A stretch of DNA of 64,000 nt, from positions 28,931 through 92,930 of the forward strand of contig NZ_ATGG01000049.1 in NCBI RefSeq assembly GCF_000413855.1, read 5' to 3'. A program made the translations under genes and the position numbers. Position 1 is the first letter of the stretch, and every line of letters starts with the position of its first letter. The DNA comes from Acinetobacter gyllenbergii CIP 110306 = MTCC 11365 (GTDB lineage Bacteria; Pseudomonadota; Gammaproteobacteria; Pseudomonadales; Moraxellaceae). The notes beneath the pieces were generated by a model that was not told where the DNA came from, made no database searches, and saw nothing but the letters and a program-made list of their open reading frames with translations. Shown one piece after another: positions 52,182 through 61,806 of the stretch.

Positions 52182-52597
52182 GGATACGTTTCCTCGTCGT
52201 TCTTTTCTTCTGTTTTAAGTTGTAATGATGCCGAATTCACGCAATAACGCAGTCCTGTCGGCTGTGGACCATCCTCAAACACATGGCCCAAATGTGCATC
52301 GCAATCATGGCAGACAATTTCTGTTCTGACCATACCGTGTGATACATCTTCATGTTCTTCGATTGCAACACTATCAATAGGTTTAAAAAAGCTCGGCCAA
52401 CCACAACCACTATCATATTTTGTTTCTGAAGAAAATAATTCCGCACCGCAACAACGGCAAACATAAGTACCATGTTGTTTATTGTTCCAATATTGCCCAG
52501 TAAATGCGGGTTCTGTGCCCTTTTGACGAGTGATGCGATATTCTTCAGGTGATAATTCTCTTTGCCATTCTCGGTCCGTTTTATTCACTTTTCCCAT
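52178..52597 (-). CDS. msrB: peptide-methionine (R)-S-oxide reductase MsrB
   Basis: A 139-residue repair enzyme reducing methionine-R-sulfoxide. Two CxxC zinc pairs (CRCCGAE and CHDCDAHLGH), the GCGWPSF segment and the catalytic cysteine in LRYCVNSASLQ are present. ATG 52597 is preferred over a GTG three codons upstream. It is the first gene of an oxidative-repair pair with the peroxidase. Confidence 0.95.
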   Translation of the reverse strand: MGKVNKTDREWQRELSPEEYRITRQKGTEPAFTGQYWNNKQHGTYVCRCCGAELFSSETKYDSGCGWPSFFKPIDSVAIEEHEDVSHGMVRTEIVCHDCDAHLGHVFEDGPQPTGLRYCVNSASLQLKTEEKNDEETYP

Positions 52598-52837
52598 AAC
52601 CTGCACCTTTTATTCTGATGTTAGAACTATCTTAATGATCAGGTTTTATATTTACGCCATTCAAAAAAAAAACTCTAGTCTCAGATCGTATAATTTAGTG
52701 AAATTTAAACACTTTAATTATTAATAGCAAAAAGAAAGCAAATTAAAAATCAAAAGTAAGCAACTTTTAACAATATTGTCTTCTTCGTGAGCAAATATAG
52801 TGTTATGCTTATTTCGCACGGTGATATAGGACAAACA

Positions 52838-54268
52838 ATGTCTCAGAAAAAAAGTGTGGTTTTTCAAAACCTCTTACCAACGATCAGACAATATCAACAA
52901 TCAGGTTTTACTCATGAAAAAATTGTTGAATTGTTGAGAGATCAACACGATCTGAATTTGGTAAGTGTAGAAACCTTTAAAAGTTATTTATACCGATATG
53001 CAAAAGTGAATCCAGCTATGTCAAAAAATACTGTTGTTTCCCAGTCTAATCAATCAAGCCGAGAAATTAAAAAATCATCTAAGCTTGAGCATGTTTGTTA
53101 TGACATTCGTGGACCAGTATTACGCGCCGCCAATGAAATGGAGGAGCAAGGACATAAGATCATCAAGCTAAATATCGGCAACCCTGCACCTTTTGGTTTT
53201 GAAGCCCCTCAAGAAATTATTAACGATGTTGCATTAAACCTTCCAAATGCAATTGGCTATACCGATTCAAAAGGGATTTTCCCTGCACGTAAAGCCATCT
53301 GCCAGTATTACCAGCAGAAAGGTATCTTTGATATGCATGTCAATGATGTGTATGTCGGAAATGGTGTTTCTGAACTGATTGTGATGGCGATGCAAGGTCT
53401 GCTTGATGACGGCGATGAAATGCTGGTACCTATGCCCGACTATCCACTATGGACAGCGGCAGTGAATCTTTCAGGTGGAACTGCAATTCACTATAAATGT
53501 GATTCTGAAAATTATTGGTATCCAGACATTGCGGATATGGAAAGCAAAATCACACCAAATACGCGTGGTATTGTAATTATCAATCCGAACAACCCAACAG
53601 GTTCCGTCTATCCACGCCATGTGTTGGAGCAAATTGTTGCCCTAGCGAAAAAACATGACCTGATTTTATTTGCCGATGAAATTTACGACAAAATCGTTTA
53701 TGACGGCATTGAGCATGTGGCAGTTGCAGCTTTGGCTGGCGATCAACTGTGTATTTCATTCAATGGTTTGTCAAAAGCCTACCGTATTGCAGGTTATCGC
53801 GCGGGTTGGATGGCAATCACAGGCAACAAAGCACGTGCGGCTGACTATATCGAAGGCTTAGACATGTTGGCTTCCATGCGTCTATGTGCCAATCACCAAG
53901 CACAATATGCGATCCAAACTGCGCTCGGCGGTTATCAGTCGATTAATGATTTGATTCGCCCAGGCGGTCGCTTATACGAACAACGCAATATTGCATGGGA
54001 AATGCTGAATGAAATCCCAGGTCTGAGCTGTGTTAAACCTGATGGTGCGATGTACTGCTTCCCTAAACTTGATCCAACAGTTTATCCAATTGAAGATGAT
54101 GAAAAACTGATGCTGGATCTTTTAAAGGCCGAAAAAGTGCTGCTGGTTCAAGGTACTGGCTTTAACTGGCCAACACCGGATCACTTCCGCGTGGTGTTCT
54201 TGCCTGCCGAAAATGAACTGCGTGAAGCTATTAATCGCTTAGGCCGTTTCTTGGCAAAAATGCGCTAA
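52838..54268 (+). CDS. AlaA-like aminotransferase with N-terminal HTH-like extension
   Basis: The main part (from about residue 80) is a PLP aminotransferase close to AlaA: KLNIGNPAPFGFEAP, PDYPLWTAAVNLSGG, the NPNNPTG motif and the PLP lysine in NGLSKAYRIAGYRAGW. It should make alanine from pyruvate and glutamate. The first 55-60 residues (LLPTIRQYQQSGFTHEKIVELL..., VSVETFKSYLYRYAK) look like a small helix-turn-helix absent from E. coli AlaA. The start at 52838 has AGGA upstream; an earlier ATG at 52787 is less likely. Confidence 0.8.
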   Translation: MSQKKSVVFQNLLPTIRQYQQSGFTHEKIVELLRDQHDLNLVSVETFKSYLYRYAKVNPAMSKNTVVSQSNQSSREIKKSSKLEHVCYDIRGPVLRAANEMEEQGHKIIKLNIGNPAPFGFEAPQEIINDVALNLPNAIGYTDSKGIFPARKAICQYYQQKGIFDMHVNDVYVGNGVSELIVMAMQGLLDDGDEMLVPMPDYPLWTAAVNLSGGTAIHYKCDSENYWYPDIADMESKITPNTRGIVIINPNNPTGSVYPRHVLEQIVALAKKHDLILFADEIYDKIVYDGIEHVAVAALAGDQLCISFNGLSKAYRIAGYRAGWMAITGNKARAADYIEGLDMLASMRLCANHQAQYAIQTALGGYQSINDLIRPGGRLYEQRNIAWEMLNEIPGLSCVKPDGAMYCFPKLDPTVYPIEDDEKLMLDLLKAEKVLLVQGTGFNWPTPDHFRVVFLPAENELREAINRLGRFLAKMR

Positions 54269-54277
54269 ATTTAAGTT

Positions 54278-54308
54278 ATGAGGTATCTTTTGCGGAGATA
54301 CCTCATTT
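54278..54308. terminator. bidirectional terminator
   Basis: ATGAGGTATCT and AGATACCTCAT pair around TTTGCGG-like loop sequence between the convergent aminotransferase and Sel1-repeat genes. Confidence 0.7.
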
Positions 54309-54330
54309 TCATATTCACCATCAAAGCATA

Positions 54331-55233
54331 TTAATCGTCAGCTGATTGAAGGGTATCCCATAAATCTTCGTATTCTTTGGCTTTCTTTAAGTTTTTGGTC
54401 AAACCAAACCCGCCTTTTTCATACAAACGAGATAGAGACAGCAAGGCATCCATTTCATCTTGTGAAAAAGCCAGCTCATAAAATTCAACCGCTTTTTTAT
54501 AATTCTTCGCGACGCCTTTGCCTTCTTCATACATGTACGCCATATTATAAGAACCTAAAGCCTCTTCCGCTTTGGATGCCAAACTAAATAAGCGCATCGC
54601 TTCTTTATAGTCCTGCTTAATCACGCTATTCCCTTCTAAGTAGAAAATACCGAGATTATTGATCGCTCCTGCTTCATCTTGCTTAGCAGCCAATTGATAA
54701 TAATGCACCGCCTTATTCAAGTCCTGAGCAACACCTTTCTCTTCATCTCCCTCTTTATAAAGATGACCGAGCTCAACTTGTGCCAAATCCAGCCCCGCAT
54801 CAGCAGACTTGGTCATCCACTCTAAACCCTTCTTGGTATTGGCTTTAACACCTTCATCTCCATTCAGATACATATAACCGAGATAATACTGTGCTCTTAA
54901 CTGCCCTTTCTGCGCTGCTTGGGTATACCATTTTAAAGCGGTTGGGTTGTCTTCCTCAGTACCTTCACCATAGTTATACATATAACCGACAGAGAAAATT
55001 GCATCGGCATTACCCTTTGCTGCAGACTTCTTAAACCACTCTAATGCTTTACCAAAATCCTGTTCGACTTCAATGCCATAATAATAAGCATCACCTAAGT
55101 TATTCTGAGCAATCGCATCACCATTTTTAGCTTGTTGTACCAATTCTGGGCTATACGGCACATCATCTGCATGGCTTATGCTAAATAAACTGCTGGTTAA
55201 TAATATTGAAAGTACGATATTTTTTAATTTCAT
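54331..55233 (-). CDS. secreted Sel1-repeat protein
   Basis: A 300-residue protein with a signal peptide (LKNIVLSILLTSSLFSISHA) and at least six Sel1/TPR-like repeats of 36 residues with the A-x2-x-L-G-x2-Y pattern (AQNNLGDAYYYG, AIFSVGYMYNYG, AQYYLGYMYLNG, AQVELGHLYKEG, AINNLGIFYLEG). Such solenoids act as protein-binding scaffolds in the periplasm; the partner is unknown. ATG 55233 gives the better signal peptide than the GTG four codons upstream. It is divergent from dnaE. Confidence 0.8.
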   Translation of the reverse strand: MKLKNIVLSILLTSSLFSISHADDVPYSPELVQQAKNGDAIAQNNLGDAYYYGIEVEQDFGKALEWFKKSAAKGNADAIFSVGYMYNYGEGTEEDNPTALKWYTQAAQKGQLRAQYYLGYMYLNGDEGVKANTKKGLEWMTKSADAGLDLAQVELGHLYKEGDEEKGVAQDLNKAVHYYQLAAKQDEAGAINNLGIFYLEGNSVIKQDYKEAMRLFSLASKAEEALGSYNMAYMYEEGKGVAKNYKKAVEFYELAFSQDEMDALLSLSRLYEKGGFGLTKNLKKAKEYEDLWDTLQSADD

Positions 55234-55448
55234 TATTTGGCTCACATTGCTACATTTTTATGCGGTTATATTCTAACGGCAAAACACTTTATGTAAACCA
55301 ATATTTATATTTACATAAAAATCAAAAACTAATTTTTAATATTCTATAAAAATAACAAAGCAAAAACACGGTTTGCCAAAATATTAGGCATGTCATTTTC
55401 GGTTTGCATGCTAAACTATGCGTTGCTTTGAAAAAGGATAGTCCTTCT

Positions 55449-58400
55449 ATGCGGTTTGTTCATCTCGGTATCCACACAGAATTTTCGATCACGGAATCGA
55501 TTGTTCGCATACCTGATTTGGTCAAGGCTGCCATAAAAGATGAGATGCCTGCTTTAGCACTCACTGACTTATCCAACCTGCATGCCGCAGTCAAGTTTTA
55601 TGAGGCTTGCTTAAAAAAAGGCATTAAACCTATATTAGGTAGCGTGATTCGACTCAACGATGCAGAACACCGTGCAACCTTATTGGCAACCAGCAGCACA
55701 GGTTGGCTGAATCTGACTGAAATTGTGTCACGTGGCTTTATTGAGGGCCAACAACTCAGTATCCCCTGTGTACAAAAAGAATGGGTACTTGAGCAATCCG
55801 ATGATTTGATCGTCTTGCTTGGACAGCATAGTGATGTCGGTAAAATGCTCTGCTCTTCTAATCCACAAAAAGCTGAACCTTTATTGGAAGCATGGATTGA
55901 GAAGTTTGGGAACCGTGTCTATTTGGCCTTAACACGCACTGATCGCCCTGGTGAAGAGGATTTTATTCAGCAAGCGGTCAAGCTCGCTGCCAAATATCAC
56001 ATTGCTGTGGTCGCACATAACGATGTGCACTTTGTTGAACAAGACGATTTTGAAGCCCATGAAGCACGGGTGTGTATTGCTGATGGTTATGTCCTTGGTG
56101 ATGATAAACGCCCCAAAAATTACAGTATTGAACAATATTTTAAAACGGGCGAACAAATGTCTGAGCTGTTCTCAGACATTCCAAGTGCGATTGAAAACAC
56201 TTATCAAATCGCAAAGCGCTGTAATGTTGCCTTGCAACTCGGCACCTATTTCTTACCCGACTTCCCGATTCCTGATGGCTATACCATCGACACGTATTTC
56301 GAGCATTTATCACGCACGGGCCTAGAAGAACGTTTAAACCATCTTTATCCAATTGAAGAACGTGATGAGGATTGGGCCGAGATTCGCAAGCCTTATGATG
56401 AGCGGATCAAGTACGAAGTCGATATTATCCTCAAAATGGGATTCCCTGGCTACTTCCTGATCGTCATGGACTTTATTCAATGGGCGAAAAATAACGGTGT
56501 TCCTGTTGGCCCTGGCCGTGGTTCAGGTGCAGGCTCCCTCGTCGCCTATAGTTTAAAAATTACCGACCTTGACCCCTTACGTTATGATCTGCTGTTTGAA
56601 CGTTTCTTAAACCCAGAACGTGTTTCGATGCCCGACTTCGACGTCGATTTCTGTATCGCAGGCCGTGACCGTGTGATTGAATATGTGGCACAGAACTATG
56701 GTCGTCAAGCGGTATCACAGATTGCCACCTTCGGTACCATGGCGGCAAAAGGTGCGATTCGAGATGTGGCACGGGTCTTAGGTAAGTCTTATGGTCTTGC
56801 TGACCGTATTTCCAAAATGATTCCAACTAAACCGCTGGGTGTCGATTTGGTCACAGCGATTGACATGGAGCCACAGCTTAAAGATATCGTCACCAACCCA
56901 TCCAACCCTGACAATGACGATGCGGCTGAAATTTGGGAAATGGCGCTCAAACTCGAAGGGATCACCCGTAATACAGGGAAACATGCGGGTGGTGTGGTAA
57001 TTGCACCAGGGAAAATTACGGATTATTCAGCCGTACTCTGTGATGCCGATGGCACCAACCGTGTTGCGCAATACGATAAAGATGATGTTGAAGCCGCGGG
57101 TCTGGTCAAGTTCGACTTCTTGGGCTTACGTAACTTAACCGTCATTGAAGATGCGATTCAAAATATTAATAAACGCATCAAATCTGAGATTCCACTGAAT
57201 ATCTCCAATGTCCCACTTGACGATAAAGATGCCTATTTAGTCTTTGCGGAAGCCAACACCACCGCGGTATTCCAGTTTGAATCCGTGGGCATGAAAAAAA
57301 TGCTCAAGGAAGCAAGACCAAGTAAATTCGAAGAAATTATTGCCTTCGTTTCCTTGTATCGTCCTGGCCCAATGGATCTGATTCCAGACTTCATCCATCG
57401 TATGCATGGGGGTGAGTTTGAATATCTGCACCCATTGCTTGAAGGTGTATTAGAACCCACTTACGGGATTATGGTTTACCAAGAACAGGTGATGCAGGCT
57501 GCACAGTTCTGTGCTGGCTATACCCTCGGTGGCGCGGATTTACTCCGTCGTGCTATGGGTAAAAAGAAACCTGAAGAAATGGTGAAACAGCGCCAGATCT
57601 TTATCGAAGGTGCATCGAAAAAGGATATTGATGAAGCGACTGCGAACCATATCTTCGACTATATGGAAAAGTTCGCCGGCTATGGTTTTAACAAATCCCA
57701 TGCGGCTGCTTATGCCTTGGTTGCCTACCACACAGCTTGGTTAAAAGCGCATTACCCTGCTGAATTTATGGCAGCCGTTTTATCTTCGGAAATGCAGAAT
57801 ACCGACAGTATCGTGTTTTTGATTGATGACTGCCGTAATAATAAACTCGAGGTACTGCCACCTTCCGTAAATATGTCTTTGTATCATTTCCATGCCAGCG
57901 ACGAAGCAACCATTGTGTATGGTTTAGGCGCAATCAAAGGTGTCGGTGAACAAGCGATGCAATCGGTCATCGATTCACGTATCAATGAAGGTCCATATAA
58001 AGATTTATTTGATTTCTGCCATCGTATTGATCTGAAAAAAATCAATAAGCGTACCTTAGAAGCACTGATCCGTGCAGGTGCATTGGATTGTCTGGGGATT
58101 GAACGCTCTAGCCTGATGGCACAGTTACCTGAAGCGGTACAAGCGGCTGAACAAGCACGTAGCAACCGTGAAACAGGGATTATGGATCTGTTTGGTGAAG
58201 TTGAAGAAGTTCAGCGCAAACCCGCCAAGCCCGTCAAACCATGGTCGGATGAAGTCCGTTTAAAAGGTGAAAAAGATACACTTGGTCTCTACCTCACAGG
58301 TCATCCAATTGATGTATATCGCCCTGAATTAAAATCATTTATCCCTGCAAAACTCAATGAACTGACGCCGACTCGTCGAGGTGTTACCACGGTTTTTGCG

Positions 58401-59012
58401 GGTTTGGTGGTGGATATTGCCAACTTCCCAAACCGTATCATGATCACACTAGATGATGGTACAGCCCGTGTTGAGATCAGTTGTAACCACGAACGTTTCC
58501 AGCGCTATAAAGACATTGTTCGCTTAGAACAAGTCGTGGTGATTGAAGGTGAAATTTACGAGCGTGAAGGCTTTGATCGCCCAATGGCACGCCTCAGCAA
58601 AGCCTTCAACTTAAATGAAATTCGTCAGAAACGCGCGCAAAGTATTCAGGTTCGCCTACCTCATGATCTCATGACCAAATCTTTGGCCAAAGATTTGCAA
58701 AATATTCTATTGCCTTATTGCAATGTCGATATGTGCCAGCACATTGGATTACAAATTCAACTAGAACAAAGCTTTGCAAATGCGGAACTCCATCTCGGTC
58801 CGCAATGGAAAGTGGTGCCACTGGATGAGTTGCTTGGTAAGCTTCGTGATTATTTTGGTAAAGAATCGATCTTCATCGAATACCAAGTAAAATCAAAAGC
58901 GGCCAAAGTCGCTGAAGCACCGAAAGTCAGTGTTGTGCCACCGCCACCAGACAATATGTCTATGGATGAAGCGCTTGATCTTTACCAAGCCGATGTCTCT
59001 CAATATTCTTAA
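55449..59012 (+). CDS. dnaE: DNA polymerase III alpha subunit DnaE
   Basis: The replicative polymerase. The N-terminal PHP domain begins RFVHLGIHTEFSITESI; the catalytic aspartates are in MPDFDVDF (near residue 395), with GPGRGSGAGSLVAY just before; YQEQVMQAAQ and the helix-hairpin-helix and OB domain follow toward the C-terminus. At 1187 residues from ATG 55449 the size is normal; the open frame extends back to 55404 with a poorer start. It is followed by trmJ after 13 bases. Confidence 0.95.
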   Translation: MRFVHLGIHTEFSITESIVRIPDLVKAAIKDEMPALALTDLSNLHAAVKFYEACLKKGIKPILGSVIRLNDAEHRATLLATSSTGWLNLTEIVSRGFIEGQQLSIPCVQKEWVLEQSDDLIVLLGQHSDVGKMLCSSNPQKAEPLLEAWIEKFGNRVYLALTRTDRPGEEDFIQQAVKLAAKYHIAVVAHNDVHFVEQDDFEAHEARVCIADGYVLGDDKRPKNYSIEQYFKTGEQMSELFSDIPSAIENTYQIAKRCNVALQLGTYFLPDFPIPDGYTIDTYFEHLSRTGLEERLNHLYPIEERDEDWAEIRKPYDERIKYEVDIILKMGFPGYFLIVMDFIQWAKNNGVPVGPGRGSGAGSLVAYSLKITDLDPLRYDLLFERFLNPERVSMPDFDVDFCIAGRDRVIEYVAQNYGRQAVSQIATFGTMAAKGAIRDVARVLGKSYGLADRISKMIPTKPLGVDLVTAIDMEPQLKDIVTNPSNPDNDDAAEIWEMALKLEGITRNTGKHAGGVVIAPGKITDYSAVLCDADGTNRVAQYDKDDVEAAGLVKFDFLGLRNLTVIEDAIQNINKRIKSEIPLNISNVPLDDKDAYLVFAEANTTAVFQFESVGMKKMLKEARPSKFEEIIAFVSLYRPGPMDLIPDFIHRMHGGEFEYLHPLLEGVLEPTYGIMVYQEQVMQAAQFCAGYTLGGADLLRRAMGKKKPEEMVKQRQIFIEGASKKDIDEATANHIFDYMEKFAGYGFNKSHAAAYALVAYHTAWLKAHYPAEFMAAVLSSEMQNTDSIVFLIDDCRNNKLEVLPPSVNMSLYHFHASDEATIVYGLGAIKGVGEQAMQSVIDSRINEGPYKDLFDFCHRIDLKKINKRTLEALIRAGALDCLGIERSSLMAQLPEAVQAAEQARSNRETGIMDLFGEVEEVQRKPAKPVKPWSDEVRLKGEKDTLGLYLTGHPIDVYRPELKSFIPAKLNELTPTRRGVTTVFAGLVVDIANFPNRIMITLDDGTARVEISCNHERFQRYKDIVRLEQVVVIEGEIYEREGFDRPMARLSKAFNLNEIRQKRAQSIQVRLPHDLMTKSLAKDLQNILLPYCNVDMCQHIGLQIQLEQSFANAELHLGPQWKVVPLDELLGKLRDYFGKESIFIEYQVKSKAAKVAEAPKVSVVPPPPDNMSMDEALDLYQADVSQYS

Positions 59013-59025
59013 TTTTGGATGATAT

Positions 59026-59865
59026 ATGAACCTGTTTGACTCAAATAGCGTGTCCAAACATTTGGATCATGTGCGTATTGTTATGGTCAATACCACTCTG
59101 CCAGCCAATATTGGTAGCGCCTTACGCGCTATGAAAACCATGGGTTTATCAAAACTGGTCTTGGTTGCACCAAAAACCTACCCACATCCCGATATCGATG
59201 CTTTGGCAGCAGGTGCACAAGATTTAATTGAACAAATTGAAATTGTTGAGACCTTAGAACAAGCGATTCAAGATTGTCATTTGGTTTTTGGAACCAGTGC
59301 CCGTAGCCGCACTATTCCATGGCCATTACTGGATGTTCGCCCTGCTGCACAGGAAGCACTACAAGCCGCAACCAAAGCACAGCATATTGCAATTGTATTT
59401 GGTCGTGAAGATCGTGGCCTCACCAATGAAGAATTGGCTTTAGCCAATTATCACTTAACCATTCCAGTAAATCCTGAATACGGTGTTTTGAATGTCGCTC
59501 AAGCCATTCAAGTGGTTTGTTATGAACTTAGAATGGCTGCATTGGAACAAAACAGCACAGTGACAGAAACAGCAACTGATCACATGCAACTCAAACAGCA
59601 ACAAAGCATGGAGTGGGATGAGCCTTTAGTCACGCAACAGCAAATGGAACAGTTCTATCCGCATTTAGAAAAAATGCTGACAGAAATCGAGTTTCTTGAT
59701 CCGAATAATCCTCGTTTATTGCCATTACGCTTGCGTCGCCTGTTCGGAAGGATACAATTAGATCGTATGGAGTACCATTTATTGCGCGGGATTTTCAGTC
59801 GCGTACAGGCGCTTGCCAAAGGTTCATGGAAAAAAACAAATACGGAGGATCATACTCATGATTAA
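59026..59865 (+). CDS. trmJ: tRNA 2'-O-ribose methyltransferase TrmJ
   Basis: A SPOUT-class enzyme that methylates the ribose at position 32 of several tRNAs. The trefoil-knot motifs are VNTTLPANIGSALRAMKTMG, VFGREDRGLTNEEL and IPVNPEYGVLNVAQAIQVV, followed by a helical C-terminal extension. At 279 residues it is slightly longer than the E. coli protein. It ends eight bases inside the cysE start. Confidence 0.9.
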   Translation: MNLFDSNSVSKHLDHVRIVMVNTTLPANIGSALRAMKTMGLSKLVLVAPKTYPHPDIDALAAGAQDLIEQIEIVETLEQAIQDCHLVFGTSARSRTIPWPLLDVRPAAQEALQAATKAQHIAIVFGREDRGLTNEELALANYHLTIPVNPEYGVLNVAQAIQVVCYELRMAALEQNSTVTETATDHMQLKQQQSMEWDEPLVTQQQMEQFYPHLEKMLTEIEFLDPNNPRLLPLRLRRLFGRIQLDRMEYHLLRGIFSRVQALAKGSWKKTNTEDHTHD

Positions 59866-60670
59866 ACAGCTAAAAGAAGATATCGAAGCTGTATTTGCAC
59901 GTGATCCCGCGGCCCGCAATACGCTCGAAGTCCTCACCACATACCCAGGGATTCATGCCTTGATCATGCACCGCATGGCGCATGAACTCTGGAAAAAAGA
60001 ATACAAAGGTAGTGCTCGCCTACTCTCCTCATTTAGCCGTTTTGCCACTGGAATTGAAATCCATCCTGGTGCAAAAATTGGCAAACGCTTTTTTATCGAC
60101 CATGGCATGGGTGTGGTGATTGGTGAAACAGCTGAAATTGGTGATGATGTCACCTTGTATCATGGCGTGACCTTAGGTGGAACAACATGGAATAAAGGTA
60201 AGCGCCATCCGACCCTCGAAGATGGTGTAGTGGTTGGGGCTGGTGCAAAAATCTTAGGACCATTTACGGTACATAAAGGCGCTAAGGTTGGTTCAAATGC
60301 TGTCGTCACCAAAGAGGTTCCAGAAGGTGTAACTGCTGTCGGCAACCCTGCCCGCTATATTTTTAAAGACAAGACTCAAATTGAACCAGACGAAGCTAGC
60401 CGTCGTGACTATGCTGAAAGCATTGGTTTCCAACCTTATGCCACGACCCAAGATCAATCTGATCCAATTCTGGAAGGTATTCGTGTTTTATTAGATCGTA
60501 TGCAGAAAAATGAACAACAAATGAATGTACTCTGCAAGCGATTGTCTGAACTTGATCCAAGTTTCAAACCACAAAACTCAAAAACTCAACCATTGAGTAA
60601 AGAAGAACTCAAAATTATTGAAGAAGTTAGACGTGAGTGCGAAGCACAGAACAAAACTTCAGCAACATAG
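59858..60670 (+). CDS. cysE: serine O-acetyltransferase CysE
   Basis: The enzyme acetylates serine with acetyl-CoA as the first step of cysteine synthesis. The left-handed beta helix is plain from hexapeptide repeats (GIEIHPGAKIGKRFFIDHG, VVIGETAEIGDDVTLYHGVTLGGT), with the catalytic histidine in IDHGMG. The start is ATG 59858 with GGAGG upstream, overlapping trmJ by eight bases; an earlier start is not supported. At 270 residues it is longer than the short SATs because of a charged C-terminal tail. The E. coli-type cysteine feedback tail is not obvious. Confidence 0.9.
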   Translation: MIKQLKEDIEAVFARDPAARNTLEVLTTYPGIHALIMHRMAHELWKKEYKGSARLLSSFSRFATGIEIHPGAKIGKRFFIDHGMGVVIGETAEIGDDVTLYHGVTLGGTTWNKGKRHPTLEDGVVVGAGAKILGPFTVHKGAKVGSNAVVTKEVPEGVTAVGNPARYIFKDKTQIEPDEASRRDYAESIGFQPYATTQDQSDPILEGIRVLLDRMQKNEQQMNVLCKRLSELDPSFKPQNSKTQPLSKEELKIIEEVRRECEAQNKTSAT

Positions 60671-60783
60671 TCAAATATATAAAAAATGTAACACGCTTTT
60701 CATTGCAAGTTGGTTTTGCTTTTCCTAGACTGGTGAAACCAACGATCTACTTCTCATTTAACTAAAATTAATGGATGTAAAGC

Positions 60784-61683
60784 ATGAATTTTAAGCCTTT
60801 GGCATTACTTGTACTTTCAACTTCTTTTTTGACGGCCTGTGGCATCGCCCCAGTTAAAAAAGACAAGGTTGCTGAACCATTTGTGTTCAAGGAACCAGAT
60901 CCAACTCCTGCATTCTATGCTTTAAATCCAGTTAAATATGATGCTCCACCAAGCTTTGAAGTTGCGATCAAAGATGCAGCTGCTCAGCCTGTCACAAAAA
61001 TGGTCGTGACCTTACAAAGCGATCCAACAAAATCAACCACGCTGGATATCAACAAACTGATTATTCCAACCATTGATAACAAGCAACGCAGCATGAAATA
61101 TGCAGTTCTTGCTGGTGATAATGAAGTTGATGTCACTGAAATTGATGACTTTTTACAACTGGTAGAAGGTAAAGCCCGCCACTACCCACCTCGTTTCCCT
61201 GAACGTCAAGAACGTAAAGGTTATGAAGTCAAGTTAAGAGAAACGACACAGAAATTAGATGCTTTAGCTGAAAAGCCAAATGCCTCTCTAGACGTATTGA
61301 CGCGTGCTTTTAAAGCAAGTGTGATGGCACGTAACCTCGACTTAGGTACCGCTTACACCTCAAAATCCTTGACTTATGCACAACGTATTCTTGCAATTAA
61401 CCCAAATGACCCAGAAACTAACTTCTGGTTTGGTTTTGGCTTGTCTGAAGGTGGCGGTCAACGTGAAGCCATTCCTTATTTAGACAAAGCCATGAAAGGT
61501 GGTGTTCAAGAAGCTTATCTTTCTGCTGCCAACAACTATCTCTGGTTAGAGCAAAAGAAAAATGCGATTCAAACTTTGAAAAACTACAAAGTAAGCTATC
61601 CAGATGAAGCGGAAGTGACTGACCGCTTGATCAAAGAAGTTGAAACTGGCAAACGCTGGAATGTATGGCAAGTTCTCAACTAA
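60784..61683 (+). CDS. lipoprotein with TPR-like C-terminus, 299 aa
   Basis: A lipoprotein signal with lipobox LTAC (Cys at about residue 19) is followed by a beta-rich domain and, from about residue 180, helical TPR-like repeats (AYTSKSLTYAQRILAINPNDPE, AIPYLDKAMKGGVQEAYLSAAN). It is probably anchored in the outer-membrane inner leaflet and may scaffold other proteins. The family is not recognised. A clean terminator separates it from the hydrolase gene. Confidence 0.65.
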   Translation: MNFKPLALLVLSTSFLTACGIAPVKKDKVAEPFVFKEPDPTPAFYALNPVKYDAPPSFEVAIKDAAAQPVTKMVVTLQSDPTKSTTLDINKLIIPTIDNKQRSMKYAVLAGDNEVDVTEIDDFLQLVEGKARHYPPRFPERQERKGYEVKLRETTQKLDALAEKPNASLDVLTRAFKASVMARNLDLGTAYTSKSLTYAQRILAINPNDPETNFWFGFGLSEGGGQREAIPYLDKAMKGGVQEAYLSAANNYLWLEQKKNAIQTLKNYKVSYPDEAEVTDRLIKEVETGKRWNVWQVLN

Positions 61684-61702
61684 TTGGAACTGGTTAGATT
61701 TG

Positions 61703-61738
61703 TAAAAATAGACTGTCGTGTACAGTCTATTTTTTTAT
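61703..61738. terminator. terminator after the TPR lipoprotein
   Basis: AAAATAGACTGT and ACAGTCTATTTT pair around CGTGT and are followed by a T run. Confidence 0.85.
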
Positions 61739-61806
61739 CTGTCATTGAAAAAACATTCGATTTTCGTATTATAGCAAGAATCTCCCAACGAACTTGCTGA
61801 CATATC

